Below are positions 12,112 through 23,327 of a stretch of DNA of 64,000 nt, one piece after another. The stretch's first letter is position 1. Each line of letters opens with the position of its first letter. Location: NCBI RefSeq assembly GCF_008831285.2, contig NW_022204508.1, positions 1,206,575-1,270,574 on the forward strand, read 5' to 3'. A model generated the notes under the pieces. It was not told where the DNA came from, did not search any database, and saw nothing but the letters and a program-made list of their open reading frames with translations. Made by a program: the position numbers and the translations under genes. Source of the DNA: Nymphaea colorata (Eukaryota > Streptophyta > Magnoliopsida > Nymphaeales > Nymphaeaceae).

Positions 12112-13093
12112 TATGCTCCTCTTTGTTATTAAGCTGGTGCTAGCTGTGCTTAGTGACAGAGATAAGCATCGCAAATGTTTCAAACGAAACATTTTTTGGA
12201 GAGATGTTTCAGGCTTAACCCCTTACCTGAATGGGTTGTTTGAGCTTATGTTGTAGGTTTAACCCTTTGCCTGCATGGGTTTGCCAATATTGAATTCAGA
12301 TTTAACCTCCCTAAAATGAGTGGCCTTGGCTCGCATTACACGTTCAACCCCTTACCTTTGTGCATTGTGTTGGCTTACAGGTTCAACCCCTTACATGTGT
12401 TGGCTGTGTTGACTTGTAGTGCAGGCTTAACCCCTTTACCTACGTGGGTTGCTTTGGCTTGCAGGTTTAACACCTTACTTGTGTGGGCTGCGTTGACTTG
12501 TAGTGCAGGTTTAACCCCTTTACCTGCGTGGGTTGCTTTGGCTTGCATTGTAGGTTTAACCCCTTGCCTGCGTGGGTTACTCTTTTGTCCATAGTTTCAA
12601 GTTTTACCTCTTTCCTGAATGGGTTGCTGAATAACAAGTGGCAATACCAAGAAATAACCTTCATCACCTCGAACACCTTTGTTGAAGCAATGACTAAGAC
12701 CCTGTTGCTCCTTCATTGGTTGTGACAAGAAATTTTCCAATCACCTCGAGTCTCTGTTAGTGAAATTTTTGTTTTCACCCAAGGCTGGATTTTGAACTTG
12801 TTAAAATTTCCCAAACCAGTGTTTGGGTTGAGCTTGCTTCGAAAAAGCCCTTAGCCAAACGGCCAAGTTGCGCTTACTCCATAAAATTCCCTTGTCTAGT
12901 GACATGGTTGAGCTAGCTTTTAGAAAGCTCTGAGCCTAGCGGCAGGATTGCGCTTGATCAAATCTTTAGCTTAACAACTAGTTGATTTGATTGAGATATA
13001 ATCCCTTTTACTATGGACAATAATAACTGTTCATGAAAAATATTTGTCGCAAAAGAAATTTAGAAATGTCCTTGAAATATTAAAAAAAATGCC
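12112..13093 (+). mobile_element. Noncoding internal region after LTR A, truncated
   Basis: Begins directly after the LTR end with 'tatgctcctctttg', which is conserved as 'gatgcccctctttg' at 59,229. Contains a minisatellite (12,195-12,610) and then a conserved block with 'aaggctggattttgaacttg' and 'gccaaacggccaagttgcgc'. The match to 59,229-60,134 ends at 'aaaaatgccc'. Copy A then jumps into the middle of another LTR. No standard tRNA primer-binding site and no protein are visible. Confidence 0.7.
12195..12610 (+). repeat. 'ggtttaaccccttacctgcgtgggttgc' minisatellite
   Basis: About eight degenerate head-to-tail units of roughly 40-60 bp. Each contains (g/t)tt(a/c)accc(c)tt followed by 'tgggttgc' and 'ggcttgca'. 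Same array as 59,320-59,660 but with a different unit count. Open frames through it are products of the periodicity. Confidence 0.85.
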
Positions 13094-14625
13094 CACAAGA
13101 AAATTGATTTCTCCCACCATTGGGTATGAAAAAAAATCAAAAACTCACGAAATGGGGAATGATGAATCACTCATTGGGGTTCCTAATCGGGTGATTAAGA
13201 AATAAACTAAGTGTCAAAATGACATGAAGATGCACTTTAACATGTACAAATTTGTGAAGGGCTTTCCTGGTTTGGACAAGTCCCAACCTTAAAAATCAAC
13301 ACAAGAACGAATAAGTCCCAACCAAGCACTCATTCTGACGATGCATTTGCTCATTAATTAAGGAAAAATTAGAATATCATGCATGAACATCATCTCAAGT
13401 ATAAGGGATGAGTAAGATAATATAACAAACATATTTTTGGATATAAAATGAAGAAATAGAATTTACTCCGCCTTGCTCATACTCCCGGTGCACTAAAGAT
13501 ATTACTCTCAATTTCTGATAAGAAATCATTTGAGCTTTCTTGCACGGCCATCGGGAAGTGGCAAGAGGAAAAGAGAAAATGAGAATAAGAGGAAGATTAC
13601 ATACGTCGAATATGAATGATACTATAAATGAGCCCTCTCTTTGAATGATCTTGGAGTCGCCTAAGATGAAGCTCCAAGATGACGAACCACCAAGAGATCT
13701 CTTTGTGCTCCTTTGAAGAATTTGAACTAGGAGAAGCTTGCTCCCAAGGCTGGAGAAGAAGAGAGAAATGAAAAGAAAGAGCTAAGAAAAAATTGGAATT
13801 TTCAATTGAAGAAGCATAAGAGGTTCCTCCATGATAGGCTCATTGCCCAAGAGGGAGGAAAATGGGGTTTTTATAGCGAGTTTTGGAGTCAAAACTCAAA
13901 GTTCAAATTTGTTTGAATTTCATAACATTTTCATATGAATTTCATATAATTTTGAATAGAAATAGGTTTAAAATGAGCATGATTGGCCATTAGGCTTGTA
14001 AATCCTATTTTGAGGTGTAAGCAGGGTAATGCCCACTTAAAACGCTCAAAATTGCCCTCTAACGGTCGATTTCCGAAGAAAATGAGGTTTGACAACACAC
14101 GCCAGTCCAAAAATGCGCTTGAGGGCGTGCAGAAGCGCATGGCACGCGCGGTCGCACAATTGTGCAACGCACGCATTGTTGTGCGATAGCGCGTTGTGAT
14201 GACGCACGGTCGCACACAACATGCGATCGCATGACCGCACGATCGTGCAAAACCCTTTGTTTTTTTAATTATAATTTTAAAATGATATAAAAATAGAAAA
14301 TAAAATAAAATGAGTATAAAACTTTCTTTCTTTTTGTTTAATTTATTTAAAAAGTGTATAAAATTGGTTTTTTGTTTCAAATGGATGGTCGAAATCATTT
14401 CGAGTGACTCCAAACTCGTTTTGAATCCAGATTCGGTTCAATTAGCCACCAACGAAGTATAAAATAAAAGCAATGTATTTGCACGTGACTGACACTTATA
14501 GCACCAGATTTTGTCGTTTTGAACTCGATTTTGATTTTGAGTTTGAAATGTTTGATTTCGATCTAAACTTGGGTTCAAAATTTCATTTTACATCGAATAA
14601 TTTCGAAAAATTTGGGGTGATCACA
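13094..14625 (+). mobile_element. 5'-truncated long LTR (second family member)
   Basis: Starts abruptly inside the 'cattgggtatg' block. It then shows one 'tactcccggtgcacta' unit (about 13,480), the 'gcttgctcccaaggctggagaag' block, a TATA-like 'tttttatag' (about 13,867), 'gattggccattaggct' (13,982-13,998), a CpG-rich cassette, and the LTR end tttggggtgatcaca (14,611-14,625). The following 5 bp (cccat) do not match a duplication to the left, so this is a recombined or deleted remnant. Confidence 0.7.
14095..14255. other. CpG-rich cassette inside truncated LTR
   Basis: About 160 bp dense in 'gcgc', 'cgca' and short palindromes (for example tgcgatcgca and cgatcgtgca), set in an AT-rich frame. 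It follows the conserved 'gccctctaacggtcgattt' block and precedes an A/T-rich block. It has the same position and word style as 17,285-17,460 but a different sequence. Minus-strand frames through it are probably incidental. Confidence 0.7.
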
Positions 14626-14682
14626 CCCATGTTTGGCACAACTTGGCTTGAGAGTAATGAAATTAAAAGAAAAGAACCTATG
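14626..14682. other. Short spacer between LTR remnants; ends with the solo-LTR target duplication
   Basis: 57 bp of unassigned sequence. Its last five bases (CTATG, 14,678-14,682) are repeated immediately after the solo LTR (17,884-17,888). Confidence 0.8.
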
Positions 14683-16310
14683 TGTTTGCATCCCCAAAAT
14701 TTTGGTGGTTTTTGGTTTTTGGAGTGCTCTAGAAAAATGAGTTTTATTTTGAAAATGAGAGAGAAAAGGACTCACCGGTACGAGGATCGACCGTTTCCGG
14801 CACCTTTACCGAGGGTAATCAATCCAAGGGCTATGTCTATTATTGATGCATGTCATTTTGGATTGAACATCTCTCTCTATATGCGGCGTAGAAAAATATT
14901 GAAAGTTTGATGTTTCAAACTTTCGAAAAGGTTCTTGAAGAATTACTTTAGAATGTGAAATATTTTGGAGAAAACTAGAATTGAGAAATCTTTGTAAATA
15001 TCATTTGGAAGGCTTGAGAAATCATTTTGAAATCACTTTAGTGTTCTCTTAAGACTTTAAGTAGGCTTGATATTTTGCTCTAATTTGGTTACTACCTAGC
15101 TAAAGCTTCATCTCGTATTGCTTAAATTCTTTCGGGGAGGTGCTTGTGATCATAAGTGGTATTAAGTGAGTGTGAATGCATGAATGCATTGATCCTATAT
15201 GATTAAAAAGGAAAATCATTCATTCCAACCATAATATTCATCTAAGTTTTCTTTTTGATAATTATCATATATAAGAAGAAAAAAATTTTGAAAATGGATT
15301 GGGGTTGTAGACCATCAAGCATGAACCCAATATTGAGTTATTACTTGAGTTTTGGTCTTGATGAAGTCGGTAAATAAAAGATCATGAGAAAATATTTAAA
15401 GGAATGAAAGAGATGCAATATTCTTTATAAAAAGAAAGAGAGGGAGAGAAAAAAACTTCAAAGATCACTAGATGGAAGATTTTGAAATAGGAGGAGATAT
15501 ATATTCTCTATATGTATGTATACATATTTGTATAAGCTTTTGAAAATAAAATCCTAACTTAAATAGAGAGGGAAAGAAAAAGAGAAATATATATATATAT
15601 ATTTAGATAAGAAATTTGTAGGAAAAGACATTTAACTTGAAGAGACAAACAAAAGGTTCTAGTGTGAGAAAATAGAACACATGTATATATGCATTCATAT
15701 GTAGATGAAAATTTGTAAATTAAAATGTGGAAACATAGAGAGAGACAGATGAAGGAATCATCATATGCACATATATGTATATAACATGTATATACATATC
15801 TGTCTTCATGAGATTAGAAATGAAGAAATGACTTAAAACAACCGACTTCAAGTTTGATGTAGGCTGGAAGGGAGCTTGGGCTCATGTAAGAACCTAAGCT
15901 AAGTCTCCAAAGCCACATTAGAGAGGGTATTTGCTTTCGAAAATATTTTTTAAAATATGATTTATATATAACCATAGAATGTTATTATTTGGTTTGTTGC
16001 AAGAGATATATTCCTTCCACCATTGGGTATGGAAGAAAAATAAGCAACATAGCGAGGCACTCATTGAGGTTCCTAATTAGGTGATTAAGAAGGAAACTAA
16101 ATGTATTAACATGAAGATGCATTTTTAGCATGTACATATTCGTGAGGGTTCTCCCCCAGGTTGGACAAGCCCAACCTCAAAATTTCACATAGAATAAGGA
16201 GGAAATCCCAAATCATACTCTCATTTTCACGGTGCATTCATATATAAATGAAAAAACAAACAACTATGCATGGATAAAATGAAAGCAATATTTAAGAAAA
16301 GAGAAAAAGC

Positions 16311-16800
16311 ATGATTCAACCTCATACTCCCGGTGCACTCGAGCATAGTCTTTTGACTCTAAGATAGAGATTGAGAACCATCTCATATGGCCATGGGGAG
16401 ATGAGCAGGAGAGAAAATGAGGAACCAAAACAAGGCTATATTCAAGAAGAGATAGAACATGATGCAATCATAAAATGAAATATCATCTCCTCTTCTCATG
16501 CTTCCGATGCACTCAAGCATAGTCTCTTGACTTTAAAATAGAGATGGAGTGCTATCTCATATGGCTGTGAGGAGATGAAGAGGAGGGGAAATGAGTGAAG
16601 CAAAACAAGATTATATTCAAGAAAAGAGATAGCATAATTGAATCATAAAATGGAATGTCACTTCGCCTTCTCATGCTCCTGGTGCACTCAAGGATAGCCT
16701 CTTGACTCTAAGAGATTTTAAAGCTATCTTGTATGGTTATGGGGAGATGAAGAAGGGAAGAAAATAGAAAGAATGAAATGGGATGTCGGTTACATACCTC
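16311..16800 (+). repeat. Three tandem purine-rich units in the solo LTR
   Basis: Units start near 16,318, 16,487 and 16,664, a period of about 170-180 bp. Each has (tactcc/cttccg/ctcctg)-type text, gtgcactc(g/a)a, gcatag(t/c)ctcttgact, then 'tatggccat/tgtgg' and AG-rich text. The unit junction at about 16,341 is the empty equivalent of the plastid insertion site in LTR A. Confidence 0.85.
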
Positions 16801-17284
16801 TTATGAGAATCATTTTGAAAAGAAAATGATCACCCTTGCTTGGATTGATCTTAGACTCGCCTTGAATAGAGCTCCAAGGTGATGAAGAAGAGGTCTCCAA
16901 GAGATCTTCGTGCTCCATTGAAGTTATTGTAGTTTGCTCCAAGTTGGAGAAGAAGAAGAAGATTGAGGAGAAGAAGAGGGAAATGGAGGAAGAGAGCTTG
17001 AGAGAACTCTAAGTCTTCAAATGCAGTAGAGTTTCTCCAAGGGCAAGCTCCTTGCCCGAGAGGGTGAAAATGGGCGTATTTATAGAGAGTTGTGGAGCCA
17101 AAACTCAAATTTCAAGTTTTTTAGATTTTTATAACATTTTCAAATAATTTTGAATAGGTTTTTCTTAAGTATGATTGGCTATTATGCCTGAAAGTTCATT
17201 TTTGAGGTGTAGGGAGCGCTAATGCCCACTTAAAACGCTCAAAATCGCCCTCTAAAGGTCAATTTTTTGAAGAAAAAACGGTGG

Positions 17285-17460
17285 CTAAGTGCCTTGGCAG
17301 CGCACGCGTGCAGCAACACGCATACCCACGAATGTCGCCCTGCCGCGCGTGCTGTGTGGTCACCCAAGCACGTGGTCACGCAAGCTCGCTGTCACATCGC
17401 TAGTGCATTGCGCGACGCACGACCATGCGTCGTGCGACTGCGCGTTGCGGGATGCTCAAA
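17285..17460. other. CpG-rich cassette inside the solo LTR
   Basis: About 175 bp rich in 'gcgcacgcgt', 'gcgcgtgc' and 'cgacgcacgac' words between AT-rich conserved flanks ('gccctctaaaggtc' on the left; 'aaaaagtcaattttttt' on the right). It sits at the same place as 14,095-14,255 in the truncated LTR but is not alignable to it over its length. Two overlapping plus-strand open frames here look like composition artefacts. Confidence 0.7.
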
Positions 17461-18114
17461 AAGTCAATTTTTTTAAATTAAATTTAAATTTAATAAAATG
17501 ATATAAAGTAAAAAAGGACTGTTTATAAAATAAAATTATTATTTTGTTATTAAAATGGTTTTTTTTTGTTACAAATGGGTGGTCGATTCCATTTTGAGCG
17601 ACTCCGAACTCGCTCCAAATCCGATTTTGGTTTAATCGGCTGTCGACTCGTTCGACTACGTGACTTGGGTTTAAAAACATGTTTTGGCATGGTAATGAGA
17701 CCTTAAAACAAAGGGAAGGTCCGTGCTCGCGCGAAACGCAGTTTGAATTATGGGTTTAAAATGCTTGATTTGGATATGAACTTGGGTTTAAAAATTCATT
17801 TTATATCGAATAGCAACAAATTTGTTTTGGACCTAGGATTAAATCTAAACACAGTATTTTTTGAAAAATTTGGGGTGATAACACTATGTAACCTGACCTG
17901 TTTTGACTGTAATACATATATATATATACATTTTTTTGGGGTCCAGTCGACAACAGGCTGACACCCTGCCATACTTGTCACGTTCCATAGCTATTTCAGC
18001 TCATTTCCAAAGTATATAGCAATACTTTATGGACCTCTTCTCCTCCACCATATACATCTGCTTTATGGACCCTACATTAATTTTCTAGGTGTTGTGTTAA
18101 ACGAAATGATCAAA

Positions 18115-18425
18115 CGCCTGGGTATCAGGCTCGGGCCGGCCCAAAACCCGGGACTGAGCCTGGCCCGATTAAATTAATAAAAAATATATATTTTTTTAGA
18201 ATAATATATAAATATTAAAAATCATAATAAAATAGTATGATTATATATAAAATATATATTAGAAAGCTGTTATCGGGCCCACCCAAGCTTATTGGACCCA
18301 GTCGGGCCAGCCCATAATATTTCTGTCTGGCTCGGTGCCCTTTTTTCCAAGCCCGGGCCCGGGCCCGGGCCTGAGTCGGGCTGTGTACCGAGTACCCACC
18401 AGTGGCCTGACCCAATGCCCAAGCC
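18115..18425. mobile_element. GC-palindromic inverted-repeat element (possible MITE)
   Basis: Left end gcctgggtatcaggctcggg and right end ggcctgacccaatgcccaag pair imperfectly as inverted repeats. The body is rich in 'cgggcc', 'ggcccgg' and a (ccgggc)n run near 18,354-18,370, around an AT-rich centre. No clear target duplication, so class and borders are uncertain. Confidence 0.45.
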
Positions 18426-18992
18426 TAAAAAAAAAAACCACCCGGCTGACCCCTTTCCATAAAAAAAAAGAAAAAGAAAATATGAATAAATAAATAAAGC
18501 CCTCTTTGACTCATAGCTAGAGGTGCTACAATAATACAGATCTTTAGAAAGCATTTTGGTGGGGAAAAAAAAGTGCACCATACAACACTATTGACAGTAG
18601 AGTGGGTGATTCCCTTTTTATTTGCATTTTCCACAATACATGCCTTTTACAGCAAACATAATGTGCCATGGGAAATATTTGCATGACGTTGATTTATTTA
18701 TTTTTTAACTGCAGCTTAAAGTGACATTTCTAAACTGCCATGGTTGATTTGTCACGGCAAAGAAAAACGTCAGCTAACGCTTTTTTTTTATTTGATAATA
18801 ATTTTTAGTAATAAAATATAAATGGCTCTTATAACATCAAAATTTTGAGTGTAGAAAGATCTTTTCTTTCATTGCAAAAATAACTTCACCTAAAACATGA
18901 TTTACATTAAATTAGTATTTAAAACACATTAGGAGGTCCATATTTTGTTTAAAATGCTGTTAATCACTAATTTAAAAGGTCTGAATTTAATA
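18426..18992. other. AT-rich intergenic sequence
   Basis: No gene or element recognised; A-runs and AT-rich text only. Confidence 0.5.
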
Positions 18993-19535
18993 GACTGAAG
19001 ACTATCGCTAACATGCCTGCCTTGGAGTCGTTTGAGGTGAAAGATTGTAGCGGGCTTCAGCAATTATCTGACATGCTGCTTTCAAGTCATTGAAGGTGAA
19101 AAACTGTGGCAGCCTCCAACAAGTAGTTGACATGTCTGCTCTCAAGCCATTGGAGGTGTCCAGGTCTAACAGGAAGAACATGTCCGACGGATGCAAAGGA
19201 ACAGATTGCCTGTCTCTCAAAGCATGTTGGGGATTTTCGAATGTCCTGCACTCAACCATCTCAGTGAAAAGTTAATAATTAGCACATATTGGGGTTTATT
19301 ATCTGAAATGTGTGTGGTTTTTAAAATGGGTGACAGATTGTAACTTTTTTTTTTGGGTTAAATATGAATCTGCATTTCGTTGTCTTCTCTCTTTTGTTTG
19401 ATTCGGTCTTGTAAATTTTTCATGACACGTTTTCCAGCTCCCAATGTTGAGAGAATGGACAAAAAATCAATAGATTGCTACCGTTTAAGTCCGAAACACT
19501 GGAAATAACAAGCAGAGCGTCGAGAAGAGAGGGAG
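18993..19535 (+). pseudogene. Older, degraded third copy of the NLR LRR 3' end
   Basis: Positions 18,993-19,060 match the LRR text at 46,592-46,660 (cgctaacatgcctgccttgga, then MPALE.(F/L)EVK on translation). Positions 19,172-19,210 match the C-terminal tail (gaacatgtccgacggatgca against gaacatgtcctacggatgca at 47,274). Positions 19,320-19,535 match the 3' flank (gggtgacagattgtaact, tttgtttgatt(c/t)ggt, gagagaatg). Internal repeats are collapsed and the frame has stops, so it is a pseudogene much more diverged than A against B. It shows that this locus duplicated at least twice. Confidence 0.75.
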
Positions 19536-20289
19536 AGAGACAAACATCGCCCCTTTGATTGCTCTCCCTCTCTCTTTCTCACATCCTTGCCCTCTCCCTT
19601 CCATCCAGCCTCACCAACAAATGTAGGGTTGAGGTATTTTAGGAATTTTTTTAATAAAGAAATCTACTTTTTACACTTTTTAACTTTTTCATTTCTCTTT
19701 TATCCTTGTAAAAATACTAAAAAGTACATTTATTATAAAAAAAAATTTAACTTTTTTTTCACTACTTTGTACATGCAACAAATATGCAACCCACAAAAGA
19801 GAGAGGGTGGGGATATTTTAGAAATTTTTTATAATGAAATTACTTTTTAGTCTTTTTACTTTTTTATAATCTCCTTTTTATCCTTTTTAAGACTTTCACT
19901 TTTTTATTTTATTAGTGATAGTTTGGTCATTACACACTCCTGTGCATGCATAGAGGTCTGCATGAAACCAGTTTCACTCCTTTTAAGAGTATTTTGATCA
20001 TTATACACCCCTGTGCACACTATGCACCTAACTAGTTTCCCACCAGAACCACCAGACATGTCTCCGTGACGTCAACCATTGTCATTTTCCCTCACCATCT
20101 TGATACTGTCCACTTGAATTGGCCTGAATCAGCTGATTCGAATCAAATGCAATTGCTGATTCAAGAGCCTCCAAATTTCAACAAATTTTTTTAATTAAAT
20201 CCATTGAATCAGTCATAAACTGCGAAGTCATGCTGAATTGTCATTCTTTTAAGGTTGGTCTCTAAGGCTTTCCAAGAAGTGTTCATGGC
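19536..20289. other. Noncoding spacer of the old locus copy
   Basis: AT-rich, with a GA/CT-rich patch (19,525-19,580) and two similar 'gggatattttagaaattttt(t)' segments near 19,630 and 19,812 that suggest a small local duplication. No gene recognised. Confidence 0.5.
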
Positions 20290-20405
20290 ATCATATATTG
20301 AAGTTACTTCAAATAAATGGGGGAGGTGGGGATTCAGTTCCCTATGTAAGAAATGCCAATAGCTACAAATTGGCTTCTTTCTTGCATACTTAGCTAGTAA
20401 GTGTG
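20290..20405 (+). repeat. Remnant of the copy A/B spacer (old third copy)
   Basis: The run ataaatgggggaggtgg and the following 'ttccctatgtaag ... gccaatagct ... ttggcttcttt(c)' match 3,935-4,025 and 50,944-51,030. It lies in the correct order downstream of the old LRR copy, with most of the 3.5-kb spacer missing between them. Confidence 0.7.
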
Positions 20406-20941
20406 CCTATGTGTGCATTTTAAGAGGTTGTTTGATAACTGTTTCACTCCACAGAACGGACTGGACATCCTGTCTACCACACATCCGTCCCGTTATTGGT
20501 GTTTTTTGCCCACTATTTGATGGCTTCAGGAACAGAACATCAAGTTCCTTTTCTTCTTATTATTTGTCTTGTCTGTCATGTTTGTTCTGTTTGATTTATG
20601 CTCTGTCCATTTTGTATGTTCCATCCAATATTTGAATCTTGTACAGTCTTTTATGTTTGTGATGTCTGTTTTGTCTACTATTTGATAATAAGAACAATCT
20701 CTTTATAGTTTTTTTTTTCAATATTAATTTCTAGCAAGAACATTAAACTGCTTGCCTTTAACCAGGACCTTGCTTAACGTTTTGCTCATTTACCAACAAC
20801 AGCCATCGCAATGAAGAGAAGCCACCTCCCAACACCCACCCAAAAGACAACCACAAGACCTAGAAATACTGATCCTTACATGTGATTGCTAGGAAAAAAA
20901 AATTATATATATATATATTATATATTTATATATATACCTAT

Positions 20942-20988
<47 letters not shown>

Positions 20989-21930
20989 CTCACACGCAAA
21001 GAGAGAGAGAGAGAGAACAACTAAACAAAGTCCCTCCATGCTACAGTGATCATTCACAAGAAAGAGTTGCATGAGAAACCAAGCAGGGTGCAAAGTGCAA
21101 TCCAAGAATCAGGCTTCTGAAAGCTGGCATACATATATAATACATGTACAATACACGTAGTATAAGATAAATGATATTTTTGTTTGCCCCATGAAAAATC
21201 AACTAGTAAACACAAAGATCACCACCCTAACTGTGTTCAAGTACCCACTTTAAGTAGAGCGACATAAATACAAGGACCTTACTAAAGTACCAATGTGACT
21301 TACCTGAAACTCTTATCAACTGCACCAAGAAAAAAGATACAGTGCGAGAACCAGGTAGGCTAACTAGACCTCCCATATAAGAGTCTGAAAAATGGACATA
21401 ATATCCTAAGGATGTGACCTCAAAGCTCCTGCAACTAATAAGACTTCAGCAACTGCCTCAAGTTTATAGCAAAAGACTCATACCCTTTCTATTTTACTCT
21501 TGATTCAAGAAAAAGTATGTAAAACAAACAAAAAAGAGTCGAGCATTTTTTTGTTGAGAAGATGGCAACGATGTCCGTACAAATGGCATCTCCAGCACAG
21601 CCATAAACTGCCGGTGCACAAAAATTAATGGCACTGCCTTATATCATGCTCTAATCATTTAGACGTCAACTGTTCATCTGAGCTTGCATTCATTCATTCC
21701 AGTACTTTTTTCACTGGATTAATTACAAAAAACAGTAGGTTTTGAGCTTGAATTATTCAAAGAGTAATCGTCCAAGATATATGCACTGATAGTCCTTTTT
21801 ATAGATATGACAGGAGCTGATCTCTTCACAATTGAGAATGCATCATCTTCAGTGTCTTACTACTTTTGAAAAAAGAAAAAAAAAAGTTTGCAAACCTGAG
21901 TCAATTCTTCAAAGAGAAATAGTCATCCCG
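20406..21930. other. Intergenic; (TA)n and (GA)n microsatellites
   Basis: Contains (TA)n runs at about 20,904-20,985 and a (GA)n run at about 21,000-21,016. No coding family recognised. Positions 21,540-21,930 could be the 3' untranslated side of the minus-strand exons that begin at 21,936, but nothing in the sequence proves it. Confidence 0.5.
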
Positions 21931-21935
21931 TCTCC

Positions 21936-22286
21936 TCATTCGTTAGCAATAGTCACATCAAAAACCAGCTCCATGTTTATCTCCTCAAGGTACCTGATGC
22001 CCACCTGAAACACACGCCCAGAACAACCATATAAAATCTTCTTTCATTCACCATAATGTAAAAAAAAAAGTGTAATGAGAATTTTAAAAATGTATACAAG
22101 CATCTTATCAGTGCCATTAACAAGAACTGCAAATTAAGTGACCATCCTCTGCCGACACGCCCCAACCTTTTCTTCGTTCCAAAAACATCAACTTTTTGGG
22201 GCCGCTACATTAATTTTACAGATTGTGTATATGAAGAGGACCAAACTACCTTCAGCAGCAAGTTTTACAAAATTGCAAAAGAAGGC
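21936..22286 (-). CDS. Candidate 3' end of an unidentified spliced gene (three exons)
   Basis: Minus strand, three short exons with GT-AG introns and one consistent frame. Exon a is 22,286-22,250 (37 bp, after 'ggatag', before gtagtt). Exon b is 22,126-22,098 (29 bp, after 'atttgcag', before gtatac). Exon c is 22,004-21,936 (69 bp, after 'tgtgtttcag', ending TGA). Joined, they read AFFCNFVKLAAE, then VLVNGTDKML, then VGIRYLEEINM and ELVFDVTIANE. The introns are about 123 and 93 bp, normal plant sizes. I do not recognise the protein and found no convincing upstream exons. It could be a gene fragment or a chance chain, though the phase agreement and good acceptors argue against chance. Confidence 0.35.
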
Positions 22287-22918
22287 CTATCCACAACCAC
22301 TTGACATAAAAATAAAAAAGAAAAAAGAAAAGAAAGAAAGAAAGCCACCATTGGCTTGCAAACATCCTGTTGGAGATTATGCCTTTAATACCACCCCTGC
22401 CATTGCTCTCAATTTTGCTTTTGTATTGGTCGACCATCTCTAGGTAAGCCAGCCCCCATGTCTCTCTCTCTCTCGCCCACTTGTCCACCTTTGACACTGG
22501 AACTGATTATATACGTTGCCCAGAGAATGAATTTTCATGTGCCATTTTAATAATCAGAAAAAACGCCTATGTTAATAGAAAAGGGAACTTTTTTATAGAA
22601 ACAAAAAAGAAAATATCAAAAAGAAGATTTGGGGATTTGATAAAGCTAAAATTTGTAAGTTCATATATACATATCGTTATGACCAATGTACCCCTCTAAC
22701 GATAAAAAAGCGTCTTCATTTTTTTGTCCCGCTCATAGTGTTATCTCATAACTATTTTATTATCTCATATTTATATTTAATGTTATCTCATTATCTCATA
22801 AATCTTTTGTTATCTCATTCTTTTGTTTAGCATTATCTTATACATTTGTTATTATCTTACATTTATTTGTTATCTCATACACATTACCTCATACTTATTT
22901 GTTATCTCATCTTCATTT
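22287..22918. other. Possible upstream part of the minus-strand gene; otherwise unassigned
   Basis: Holds a minus-strand open stretch (22,252-22,497; for example EMVDQYKSKIESNGRGG) that lacks a good donor, and a CT-rich patch at 22,460-22,476. Positions 22,730-22,915 repeat 'ttatctcat' many times (a loose 20-30 bp repeat) and lead into the microsatellite. Confidence 0.35.

Positions 22919-22988
<70 letters not shown>
22919..22988. repeat. (CT)n(AT)n compound microsatellite
   Basis: (CT)n at about 22,919-22,942 followed directly by (AT)n to about 22,988. Reading frames through it (SLSLSL, IYIYIY) are artefacts. Confidence 0.95.
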
Positions 22989-22992
<4 letters not shown>

Positions 22993-23029
22993 TGAAATCC
23001 TTTCATCATGATTTACACCCAAAGTTGGA

Positions 23030-23268
23030 CTCTGCAGTGCACGTCAGTCCTCACCCAAGCCATGCTTGCTCGACAGTGCACAGTCCATTACCAGTAGTAG
23101 CCTCGCCTTCTGAGGAAGACCTTCTGCTAGAACCCATTGGGGAAGACAAGTTCAACCGCCAGTGAACGAGAAGTCAACAGCAAGTAGTAAGTTGGTTGCT
23201 ACTTGGCACTCCGACACACACACACCAACATTGGCCCTATGCTTACCGGCCACTACCTCCCCACCCAC

Positions 23269-23327
<59 letters not shown>

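Larger units (their letters stand above)
14683..17883 (+). mobile_element. Solo LTR, 3.2 kb, with 5-bp target duplication
   Basis: Starts TGTTTGCATCCCC and ends TTTGGGGTGATAACA. It is flanked by CTATG at 14,678-14,682 and 17,884-17,888, so the borders are firm. Order of parts: 5' block; 'ggggttgtagaccatcaagcatgaa' junction region; AT/GA-rich stretch with short (TA)n runs (15,400-15,800); 'cattgggtatggaag' block (16,020); three purine-rich units (16,311-16,800); TATA-like tatttatag (about 17,077-17,085); 'gccctctaaaggtc' block; CpG-rich cassette; AT-rich block; LTR end. There is no internal region, consistent with LTR-LTR recombination. LTRs of 3 kb are unusually long. No open frame of note. 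Confidence 0.88.

Noticed and set aside
13931-14413. A 160-codon minus-strand open frame across the CpG-rich LTR cassette
   Set aside because: It spans three different LTR blocks, is absent from sister LTRs, and shows no domain; GC-rich sequence has few stops.
16800-16960. Possible CRISPR-like regular repeats in the purine-rich LTR units
   Set aside because: Repeats are long (about 175 bp), diverged and without unique spacers, in a plant nuclear genome; they are LTR-internal tandem units.
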